Below, in pieces: positions 6,526 to 13,769 of a DNA stretch of 15,350 nt (position 1 is the stretch's first letter; each line of letters opens with the position of its first letter). The translations under genes were made by a program, and so were the position numbers. The stretch lies in assembly GCA_019307165.1 (NCBI GenBank), contig JAFDKD010000016.1, positions 1 through 15,350 on the forward strand, given 5' to 3'. Origin of the DNA: Deltaproteobacteria bacterium (GTDB lineage Bacteria; Desulfobacterota; DSM-4660; Desulfatiglandales; Desulfatiglandaceae). Under the pieces are notes generated by a model. That model did no database searches, had not been told where the DNA came from, and saw only the letters and a list, made by a program, of their open reading frames with translations.

Positions 6526-9500
6526 CTAACCCGCCAGTGCACTTTCAATCTGCGCATACAACTGCTGGTTGTTGAATCCCATAAGCACCGGCGCCTCGGA
6601 CGGACATGCGGCCGCACATGCGCCGCAGCCTTTGCAGAGGGCCGCATTCACCTGGGCCGCATTTCGCTCGTTATCGAAGGTAATGGCCCCGTACGGGCAC
6701 ACGTTAATGCACCCCAGGCACCCTGAGCACAGGTCCTCCCGGATGAAGGAAACCACGCCGCCCACCATGATGCGGTCTTTTGACAGGACCGTCAGCGCCC
6801 GAGAAGCCGCCGCCTTTGCCTGGGCGATGCTTTCCTCCACCGGTTTGGGATAGTGGGCCATGCCGCAGAGATAGACCCCGTCCGTGGCAAATTCCACGGG
6901 CCGCAGCTTCTGGTGCGCCTCGGCCAGCCACCCGTCCGCATCCATGGGCACCTTGAAGAATTGAGTCAATGCCTGGTCCCTGTGGGAAACAATGGCCGTT
7001 GCCAGGCAGAGCATATCCGCCTTGACGGCCAGCATTTTCCCCAGCACGGGTTCCCTGAACACAATCTCCAGACCGTCACCGTCCGGGCGGACTTCCGGTT
7101 TTTCCTCGGGCGAATACCGGATAAACAAGACCCCTTTGCGTCTTGCCTCCCGGTACAGCTCCTCCCGTTGTCCGTAGGTCCGCAGGTCCCTGTAAAAAAC
7201 CGTCACGTTGACGTCCGGGTTTTTCTCTTTCAATGCCAGTGCGCTTGTCACGGTATGGGCACAGCACACCTTGGAGCAGTAGGGGTTTTTCTCGTCCCTT
7301 GAGCCCACGCACTGGATAAACGCCACGTCGGATGCACTTCCCGGACGGGAATCGTCGCTCTGAAAGAGGGCGTCCAGCTCCAGATGGGTGAGCACGGCCT
7401 CGTGCCGCCCGTATAGATATTCATTGGGCTTGTGCTCCCTGGCGCCCACCGCCAGAATGGCCACGCCGTGCTCAAAGGTCTCTTCCGCCCCCCCGGCCTT
7501 GAGCCGGGTCTTGAAATTGCCGACAAAACCATCCACACTTGCGATTTCAGCGCCCACATGAACCGTAATACGGTCATCCCCCTCCACCTCGGCCATAAGC
7601 TCGCGGACATATGAGGCGATGTCCTCGCCCCTGTACGTCTTGTGGAGCGAGGCGCCGTTGCCGCCCAGTTCATCGGTCTTTTCCACCAGATGGACCGCAT
7701 AACCCTGTCGGGACAGGGCCAGGGCAGCCGTCATGCCGGCGATGCCGCCACCCACTACGAGTCCGTCCCTGTTAATTTCAAGGTCGGTTTCCGTAAGGGG
7801 ACTCAACAGGGCGGTCTTTGCCACGGCCATGCGCACCAGGTCCTTCGCCTTATGGGTAGCCGCCTCCGGATCGTCCGAATGAACCCACGAGTCGTGGTTC
7901 CTGATGTTGGCCATTTCGAAGAGGTATTTATTTAGGCCTGCGTTCACGAGGGTTTCCTGAAACAGGGCTTCGTGTGTTCTGGGCGTGCACGCCGCCACCA
8001 CCACCCGGTTCAACTCTTTTTCCCTGATGATCTCCGTCATCTTGTCCTGCGTATCCTGGGAGCAGGTAAAGAGGTTTTCCTCCACATACGCCACATAAGG
8101 CAGGGTTCGGGCGTAAGCGGCCACCTCGGGGACATTGACCACACCCCCGATATTGATGCCACAGTTGCACACAAAGACACCGATTCTCGGCGACTCCCGC
8201 CGCACATTTCGTTCCGTCGGAATTTCGACCTCCCGGGTCTGGGAGTCCCTTGCCGCGGCCAGGGGTTCCGTGGCTGCGCAGGCCGCCGCGCTGGCTTCCA
8301 TCACCGTCACCGGGATGTCCTTGGGGCCTGTAAATGCGCCGCACGCGTAGATGCCGGGAACGGACGTGGACACGGGGTGAAAGCTGTCCGTTCGGACGAA
8401 ATGATGGGCGTCCAGGGCGATGCCGAGGCGTTCGCTCAAGGCCTTGACATCCTTGTTGATCTCCAATCCCGTTGAAAGGACCACCATGTCGAAGGTCTCT
8501 TCCACCAGTTCTCCGTCCTCCATCGCGTACCGCAAGATGAGATCGTCGGTCCCCGCGACCGGCTCCACGGAATGCGCCCTGGAGCGGATGAATCGGATGC
8601 CGTCCTTTTTCGCATTCTCGTAGTAGCGGTCGAAATCCTTTCCGTGGGTTCGCATGTCCATGAACAGGACCGCGCAATCCAGGGGCTGCGTACTGTGCTC
8701 CCTGGCGATCACCATCTGCTTGAGGGCGTACATGCAGCAAACCGATGAACAATACCCGTTGTCGCACTGGTTCACGTCCCTGGAGCCCACACACTGGAGC
8801 CACGCTATCTTTTCGGGCGTTTTGCCGTCCGACGGTCTCTGGAGGTGTCCCATGAAAGGACCCGTCGCCGAAAGGACCCGCTCGAACTCCATGGAACTGA
8901 CCACGTTGGGCAGGTGCGCATAGTCGTACGTGTCGTATTGCTTGGGATCGAAGGACTTGAAGCCCGGCGCGAGAATGACGGACCCCACCTTCAGGGTGAG
9001 TTCCTTCGGCGCGTCGTCGAAACGGATGGCGCCGGCGGGACAGAACTTCTCGCACGCCTTGCACTTACCCTTTTTGAAATAAATGCAGTTGTCCGCGTCA
9101 ATGGCGTACTTGAGCGGGACCGTCTGGGGGTAGGGCACGTAGATGGCCTTCCGCTTGCCGAGCCCCTCGTTGTATTCGTCATCCACCTTCTTCGGGCATT
9201 TCTCCGCGCAGGTCCCGCATGCGATGCACTTGTCCATGTCCACGTACCGCGGATGCTGAAGCACGTTCACGGAGAAGTTGCCTTCCGAACCCGATATGCC
9301 CTGGACTTCCGCCAGGGTGATCAATTCAATATTGGTGTGCCGGCCGACCTCGACCAGTTTAGGGGCCAGTATTCACATGGAGCAGTCGTTGGTGGGAAAG
9401 GTCTTGTCCAACTGGGCCATGACCCCGCCGATGCCGGGCGACTTTTCAACCATGTAAACAAAGAAACCCGAATCGGCCAGATCGAGGGCCGCCTGTATGC

Positions 9501-9579
9501 CGCCGATGCCGCCGCCGACAACCATGACGGCCCCCTGTACTTCCTTCTTAAGTGAACCTTTTTCCCGTTTCTGTGTCAT
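6526..9579 (-). CDS. hdrA: Selenocysteine HdrA, two fused FAD modules (UGA read as Sec69)
   Basis: A 1017-residue flavin/iron-sulfur protein of the heterodisulfide-reductase A family, the site of flavin-based electron bifurcation in known complexes. Module 1: FAD motif VVGGGIGG (20-27), then NDCSM-U-ILAPKLV with TGA at 9375-9373 as Sec69, where relatives have Cys or Sec. Two ferredoxin motifs follow (C118/121/124/128; C165/173/176/180), then CVGSRD with C263, C272, C277, C281, C282. Module 2 starts near 465 with CNCGINIGG (C471, C473), has a second FAD motif VVGGGIAG (608-615), another CVGSRD block (C757, C768, C772, C773) and two C-terminal ferredoxins (C951-C961; C982-C992). Module 2 lacks the DCSxC/U segment. 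Ordinary HdrA is about 650 residues. The ATG at 9579 has AGGAAGG 7 nt upstream. No HdrB or HdrC is nearby. Confidence 0.95.
9340..9375 (-). promoter_or_regulatory. bSECIS hairpin of hdrA with the recoded UGA
   Basis: After the TGA (9375-9373), CTGGTCG (9357-9351) pairs with CGGCCGG (9346-9340) in a 7-bp stem with two G-U pairs, closing the loop AGGT (9350-9347). The loop begins 22 nt past the TGA. A GG in the apical loop is what SelB-type recognition needs. Confidence 0.8.
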
Positions 9580-9637
9580 AGCCTCACCTTCCTGAAATAC
9601 ACCTCTGATATGGTTGACTCTCCATACCACATATACC

Positions 9638-9677
9638 AAAACGGAAACAAGGGGATAGCCCCCTCGATTCCGTTTTT
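9638..9677. terminator. Hairpin between the receiver gene and hdrA
   Basis: AAAACGGAA (9638-9646) pairs with TTCCGTTTT (9668-9676), and an inner GGGG/CCCC stem continues the structure. Because the arms begin with A and end with T, the hairpin reads as an intrinsic-terminator-like structure on both strands, with only a short T-tail on the minus strand. It could partially terminate after the receiver gene or act as an attenuator or processing site ahead of hdrA. Confidence 0.45.
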
Positions 9678-9684
9678 AGGCGAT

Positions 9685-9700
9685 GGCAAATCGTTGGCCG
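9685..9700 (-). promoter_or_regulatory. Weak candidate sigma-54 promoter before hdrA
   Basis: On the minus strand CGGCCAACGATTTGCC has GG-N10-GC spacing and an exact TTGC -12 element, but the -24 element is poor. The hairpin at 9638-9677 would lie in its leader. Much weaker than the site at 10486-10501. Confidence 0.2.
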
Positions 9701-9722
9701 GACGCCTAAGCATCGTGAGTTC

Positions 9723-10415
9723 TTACCAGGCCTCTCGCTCCAGCCGCTTGTTGATGAACCTGAGTTGTTTCTGAGTCAATTCGCCGACGTTCTCGTTGAT
9801 CCACTTCAGGTCTCCGGACGCGATGGCGCCCTTTGCTTCCATGGTGAGATCGTACTCTTCCAGCGCTTCAGACCCTCTTTCCATCAACTCCCGCCAGAAT
9901 TCGGGGTCCTCGGAGGTTCGATTCAAAACGCCGATCACTTCCCGCTGCTGAATCAGGGAGGCTTCTTCCGCTACCATGCCCGCTTCTTCGGGCGCTTCCT
10001 GAGGCGTCTCCCGCTCCTTGAGGGCATCATGGACCGCCTTTTTGAGTTCCTCCTCCATGAAGGGTTTCGGCAAGTAGTCGGAAACCCCCAGTTTCATGGC
10101 TTCCACCGCCGAAGACACGGTGGAGTAACCGGTAATGACGATCACGCCGGTGTCCGGTTTCTTGCTCTTGACCTTCTTGATCACCTCCATGCCGTCGATG
10201 TCCGGCAGTCGGAGGTCGGCAAGCAGCAGATCGAAAACCTTCTCATTAATAACGTCCAAGGCCTTCCGGCCGGTCATGGCCACGTCCACCCCGTAGCCTT
10301 CCTCTTTGAGCACCATCTGCAGCCCTTTGGCCACGCTGGGCTCGTCCTCCATAACCAGGATCCGGGCTTGTTTATGGGGCGCAGCTTCATTTTTTATTGC
10401 GTTTGTCTGTATCAT
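9723..10415 (-). CDS. Receiver-domain response regulator without DNA-binding domain
   Basis: A 230-residue protein. Residues 17-135 form a CheY-like receiver: acidic pocket E23/D24, phosphoacceptor D67 (LLADLRLPDIDG), T95 (VIVITGYST) and K117 (YLPKPF). An acidic linker (about 136-155) leads to a C-terminal segment of about 65 residues ending at W230, with no helix-turn-helix, ATPase or enzymatic motif I can name. The pattern FWRELMERGSEALEEYDL...AIASGDLKWI loosely recalls small helical LigA-like domains, an uncertain resemblance. It is the first gene after the strong sigma-54 promoter and lies 143 nt before hdrA, so it is probably cotranscribed with the redox genes and may signal their state, either to the neighbouring kinase or by direct protein contact. 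A strong AGGAGG ribosome-binding site lies upstream of the ATG. Confidence 0.88.
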   Translation of the reverse strand: MIQTNAIKNEAAPHKQARILVMEDEPSVAKGLQMVLKEEGYGVDVAMTGRKALDVINEKVFDLLLADLRLPDIDGMEVIKKVKSKKPDTGVIVITGYSTVSSAVEAMKLGVSDYLPKPFMEEELKKAVHDALKERETPQEAPEEAGMVAEEASLIQQREVIGVLNRTSEDPEFWRELMERGSEALEEYDLTMEAKGAIASGDLKWINENVGELTQKQLRFINKRLEREAW

Positions 10416-10485
10416 GATATTTCCTCCTTACTTGAATGATATTTTAAAAACATGGTTTGTCTTTTCACGTTCGGTAAGATGTTAT

Positions 10486-10501
10486 TGCAACATGCGTGCC
10501 G
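10486..10501 (-). promoter_or_regulatory. Sigma-54 (-24/-12) promoter of the hdrA-mvhD-fdhA operon
   Basis: The minus strand reads CGGCACGCATGTTGCA against the consensus TGGCACG-N4-TTGCW: one mismatch, with correct GG-N10-GC spacing. Transcription would start near 10475, leaving a leader of about 60 nt before the receiver gene ATG at 10415. An NtrC-type activator gene sits immediately upstream. Confidence 0.8.
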
Positions 10502-10711
10502 AAAAAAAGGCCTTTGCCCCATGTAGCGTGAAAACATTTTATTACTCATTATTTCAGTAAGTTACACCTCAATTGCCCTTTTCCGTTCCCGCCCGGATAA
10601 AAGGCAAAAGTGTATGGGGAGAAATACATTGCAAACCGGAATGATTGTGCTTTCGCAATTATTTCAAATAAATAAATATGTATAAAATTATATACGCTCA
10701 GGATGGAAGAA

Positions 10712-10725
10712 TATATTGCAATATA
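10712..10725. promoter_or_regulatory. Palindrome, possible activator-binding site
   Basis: TATATTGCAATATA is a perfect 14-bp palindrome about 220 bp upstream of the -24/-12 promoter. The same TTGCAA core recurs at 10629-10634, and a related dyad TTGTGC..TCGCAA lies near 10645-10658. These are reasonable places for the adjacent NtrC-type protein to bind, but that is inference. The surrounding A/T-rich sequence could also hold an IHF site. Confidence 0.35.
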
Positions 10726-10804
10726 CGGGGAGACGGTAGAATTTTCGATTTTCGATTGAGGATTGTCGATTTGAGGAAGGTTGGCATTTACGTATTGATG
10801 GATG

Positions 10805-10839
10805 TTTTTGCTTTCCGGCCTCTTAACGGAAAGCAAAAA
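10805..10839. repeat. Perfect 13-bp inverted repeat
   Basis: TTTTTGCTTTCCG (10805-10817) and CGGAAAGCAAAAA (10827-10839) flank a 9-nt loop. The T-rich arm is 5' and the A-rich arm 3' on both strands, the reverse of an intrinsic terminator, so its role is unclear. It abuts the likely terminator at 10835-10857. Confidence 0.65.
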
Positions 10840-10857
10840 AACGTTGCGAACGCTACG
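10835..10857 (-). terminator. Intrinsic terminator after the NtrC-type gene
   Basis: On the minus strand CGTAGCGTTCGCAACG forms a short stem (CGT-A-GC with GC-A-ACG, one A-A mismatch) with a GTTC loop, followed directly by seven Ts. It lies about 47 nt past the stop codon of the regulator gene and would separate that unit from the sigma-54 operon. Confidence 0.5.
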
Positions 10858-10891
10858 GTTGGAGCCTCTATTACGTCATCCCCGCGCCCGT

Positions 10892-10916
10892 CCTCCATAG
10901 CAGGCTACTGCGGAGG
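10892..10916. repeat. Dyad overlapping the regulator gene's stop codon
   Basis: CCTCC (10892-10896) pairs with GGAGG (10912-10916), with an inner TAGC-AG-GCTA dyad. It overlaps the TAG stop of the NtrC-type gene at 10907-10905, and that protein's last residues (NPPVHPPQ) are encoded at its edge. It resembles dispersed intergenic repeats of this type of genome. Confidence 0.35.
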
Positions 10917-12335
10917 GTGGACAGGCGGGTTGGCGGCGAAATCCCTTGCATTCACATGGTGCCGTTTCATGAGCGTGTGGAAATTGGGCCGCTGCATGCC
11001 CACTTTTTCGGCGGCATGGGTGACATTCCCGTCGCAAGACTGGAGCGCCCGGATGACAAACGCCTTTTCGATCCGGGCGTAGGTTTCCTGAAGGACCCTT
11101 TCCTTGGCCTCTTTCAACTCCTGGTGGGTCTCGGGCGCCGATTCGTTCTTCTCGATCAGAGGCGTGTTCAGGTTGTCCAATAGATATACCATGTCCAGAT
11201 AGGGCCGGTCCGCCATGATCACGAGACGTTCGATGACGTTCTTGAGCTGACGGACGTTTCCGGGCCATTCGTAATCGACCAGGACCTGAAGGGCATCGTC
11301 TGAAAACCCCTGGATTTTCTTGCCCACTTCCCGGCAGAAATGCCTCAGAAAGTGATAGGCCAGCCTCGGAATGTCGTCCCCACGCTTGCGCAGGGGAGGA
11401 ATCAAAATGGGAAACACGTTCAGACGGTAATAAAGATCCATCCTGAACCGTCCGTCGTCCACGAGCGACTTCAAATCCATATTGGTGGCCGCGATAATCC
11501 GGGCGTCCGCATGCTTGGTACGGTCGCCGCCGACGGGTTTGTACTCCCCCTCCTCCATGACCCGGAGCAGCTTTCCCTGGGTATCCAGGTTCAGGTTCGC
11601 GATTTCGTCCAGGAGCAGGGTCCCCTTGTGAGCGGCTTCAAATATGCCGATCTTGTTTTGGACGGCGCCGGTAAAGGCCCCTTTCATGTGGCCGAACAAC
11701 TCGCTGTCCACGACCCCGGGAGACAGGGCGCTGCAGTCGGCCGCCACGAATTGGCGCGCGGCCCTTTTGCTGTGGGCGTGGATGGCCTTGGCAAGCAGTT
11801 CCTTCCCGGTGCCGCTCTCTCCCACCAGCAGGACCGTGCTCTCCATGGGCGCCACCCTGCGGATCTGCTCGAAAATCTTAAGGATCGCCGGGTTCCCGCC
11901 CACGATGTTTTCAAAATCATAACGCTGGATCAGCTGTTTTCGGAGAGACAGGTTTTCCTCGACCAGGCGTTTGTTTTCAACCGCCTTTTCAACGGCGATC
12001 AGCAGGTCTTCGTCCGTAAAAGGTTTGGTCAGGTAATCGAATGCCCCGAGCTTCATGGCCTGGACCGCATTCTTCACCGTAGAATACCCCGTCATGACGA
12101 TCACGTACAGAGAGGGATGATCGCTTTTCACTTTTTTGAGGATATCCATCCCGTCCATATCGGGAAGTTTCATGTCCAGGAGGACCAGGTCGACGTCGCC
12201 CACGGCCATGGCATCGAGACCCGCCTTTCCCGTGTAGCAGGCGGTCGTTGAAAACCGTTTACCGGAAAGGACAAGGCGACATCCCTCGCAGATGACGCGT
12301 TCGTCGTCAATGATCAGAATGTGGGAGCGTTCCAT
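10905..12335 (-). CDS. NtrC-family sigma-54 activator
   Basis: A 476-residue enhancer-binding response regulator. Residues 1-120 are a receiver with D10/D11, phosphoacceptor D54, T82 and K104. Residues about 143-375 are the AAA+ domain: Walker A GESGTGKE (172-179), the sigma-54 contact loop GAFTGA (219-224) and Walker B TLLLDEI (239-245). The C-terminus has a Fis-type helix-turn-helix around GNVTHAAEKVGMQRPNFHTL (about 435-455). It would bind upstream sites and use ATP hydrolysis to open sigma-54 promoters when phosphorylated. The kinase gene lies 44 nt upstream on the same strand, so they form a two-component pair; the near-consensus sigma-54 promoter at 10486-10501 is the obvious target. 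The ribosome-binding site before the ATG is weak (AGAGA), suggesting coupling to the kinase gene. Confidence 0.95.
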   Translation of the reverse strand: MERSHILIIDDERVICEGCRLVLSGKRFSTTACYTGKAGLDAMAVGDVDLVLLDMKLPDMDGMDILKKVKSDHPSLYVIVMTGYSTVKNAVQAMKLGAFDYLTKPFTDEDLLIAVEKAVENKRLVEENLSLRKQLIQRYDFENIVGGNPAILKIFEQIRRVAPMESTVLLVGESGTGKELLAKAIHAHSKRAARQFVAADCSALSPGVVDSELFGHMKGAFTGAVQNKIGIFEAAHKGTLLLDEIANLNLDTQGKLLRVMEEGEYKPVGGDRTKHADARIIAATNMDLKSLVDDGRFRMDLYYRLNVFPILIPPLRKRGDDIPRLAYHFLRHFCREVGKKIQGFSDDALQVLVDYEWPGNVRQLKNVIERLVIMADRPYLDMVYLLDNLNTPLIEKNESAPETHQELKEAKERVLQETYARIEKAFVIRALQSCDGNVTHAAEKVGMQRPNFHTLMKRHHVNARDFAANPPVHPPQ

Positions 12336-12379
12336 ATCTCTGTGCCATCCTCGAAGATTACCGCCTCAAGGGCATCGGT

Positions 12380-13612
12380 TCAGCCGGAAACGACATCGCC
12401 GTTCGCAGCGAGCGGAAATGTAATGGTGAAACGGGTGCCCTGCCCCGATTCGCTCGACACCCTGATGTCTCCCTTGTGGTTCTTGACAATGCCGTAGCTC
12501 ACGGCCAGTCCAAGCCCGGTCCCCTTGGCCTTGGTGGAGAAAAAGGGCTCGAATATCCTGGAACGGTTTTCAGGGGAGATGCCGCAGCCGTTGTCCGCTA
12601 TATCGACTGCGACCGTGCCTTCCTCCGTGTCCACACGGCTTTTGATCGTAATTTCGCCGTGCTCCTCGACCGCATGGACGGCGTTGATCAGTACGTTGAC
12701 GAAGACCTGTTGCACCTGGTTGCCGTCCAGGAGCATGTCCGGCATGTCGGTCATCAGGTCCTTTTTTACGGATATGCGGTTGAGGCGAAATTCATTTTCC
12801 AGGATGTTCAATGATTTGTCGAGCACCTTGTTGACATTGTTCAGGGACTTCTGCGGTTCCCTTTCCCTGGAAAACTCCAGAAGTTCCTGAATGATGCCCC
12901 TGCACCGTATGGTTTCGCTGACAATGACATCCAGGCCTTCGCTGAAGGGACTGTCTTCGCCCGCCTTTTTTTTCATGTTGGTGCTGAACAACAGGATTCC
13001 GGCCAGGGGATTGTTGATTTCATGGGCAATGCCCGCGGCCAATCGACCCAGCGCCGACAGTTTTTCCGTCCGGATGGCAAGCTGCTCGTATTTCTCCTGC
13101 TGGTTTTCAATTACCCTGATCTTGTTGATGGCGCACGCGCACTGCTCCGCAATCGAGGTCAGGAATTTGATCTCCTCCTCGCTGAAACTGCGCTTTTCGG
13201 CCAGGTAAATCCGAAGCACCCCCAGAATTTCGTCGCCGTAGACAAGAGGCACGTCCAGCATCATCCGGATGCCCTCGTCCCAGGCCTGCTGCGGATACTC
13301 CACTCTCGGCGCGTTCCAGATATCGTCGATGATCAGGATATCGTAATGCCACTTCAGATCTTCAATGATCTTTTCCGACGAGACGGGCCCCTTGGAGAGA
13401 TAGCGATTGCCCAGGCCGTATGCCACGGTAACCTCGAATCGCTTTGTATCCAGGTCATGCAGCCGGAAGAGCGCGCCCTTGGCCTTCAATATCTCCGTGG
13501 CCTTTAACACCACCAGATCCATGATTTCTCTGATGCTTTTCCGGGAATGAACGAGTACGCTGATATCGCGAAACACCTCGTAAAAAGCCATCTTGTCGGT
13601 GAATTCATTCAT
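12380..13612 (-). CDS. Cytoplasmic GAF sensor histidine kinase
   Basis: A 410-residue kinase without membrane segments or signal peptide, so it senses an internal signal. Residues about 12-168 form a GAF domain. The dimerisation/phosphoacceptor helix is LSALGRLAAGIAHEINNPL with H197. The ATPase domain has an N-box around VNVLINAVHAV (305-315), DNGCG (340-344), FEPFFSTK (354-361) and GTGLGLA (364-370). It pairs with the NtrC-type gene just downstream. The start at 13612 was chosen because GAGGTG lies 5 nt upstream; another ATG lies one codon earlier and the frame is open to 13687, but those upstream residues look like translated leader. The signal bound by the GAF domain is unknown; given the target operon, redox, formate or selenium/metal state are reasonable guesses. 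Confidence 0.93.
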   Translation of the reverse strand: MNEFTDKMAFYEVFRDISVLVHSRKSIREIMDLVVLKATEILKAKGALFRLHDLDTKRFEVTVAYGLGNRYLSKGPVSSEKIIEDLKWHYDILIIDDIWNAPRVEYPQQAWDEGIRMMLDVPLVYGDEILGVLRIYLAEKRSFSEEEIKFLTSIAEQCACAINKIRVIENQQEKYEQLAIRTEKLSALGRLAAGIAHEINNPLAGILLFSTNMKKKAGEDSPFSEGLDVIVSETIRCRGIIQELLEFSREREPQKSLNNVNKVLDKSLNILENEFRLNRISVKKDLMTDMPDMLLDGNQVQQVFVNVLINAVHAVEEHGEITIKSRVDTEEGTVAVDIADNGCGISPENRSRIFEPFFSTKAKGTGLGLAVSYGIVKNHKGDIRVSSESGQGTRFTITFPLAANGDVVSG

Positions 13613-13676
13613 CATAACACCTCTCGGATAAAGAGCCGGGGCCCGGAGTACCCGACTTCTTGTTTGCCCCCACGGG

Positions 13677-13694
13677 AAGCCATGCAATTACCAA
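13677..13694 (-). promoter_or_regulatory. Possible sigma-54 promoter of the kinase-regulator pair
   Basis: The minus strand reads TTGGTAATTGCATGGCTT, with GG-N10-GC spacing and a partial match to the -24 element; the -12 element is TGGC rather than TTGC. The start site would be near 13667, about 55 nt before the kinase ATG. If real, the regulator would control its own synthesis. Confidence 0.3.
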
Positions 13695-13769
13695 GGCCTG
13701 CAAGTGACCAAAGAAATAAATCCCCATCGAAATATGGAATAAATGCCGTCGGAGACTACGCCCCTGTCG

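Noticed and set aside
2412..9579. fdhA, mvhD and hdrA as frameshifted or nonsense-mutated pseudogenes
   Set aside because: No frame change is needed, sequence quality on both sides is intact, all three TGAs fall on known Cys/Sec columns and each has a hairpin at the right distance. Three independent nonsense mutations at exactly those codons is not credible.
10805..10839. The 13-bp inverted repeat as an intrinsic terminator
   Set aside because: T-rich arm is 5' and A-rich arm is 3' on both strands, the opposite of a terminator. The nearby 10835-10857 hairpin with a T-run fits better.
11340..12251. A 303-codon plus-strand open frame opposite the NtrC-type gene
   Set aside because: It is a high-GC shadow of a gene with a full set of conserved motifs.
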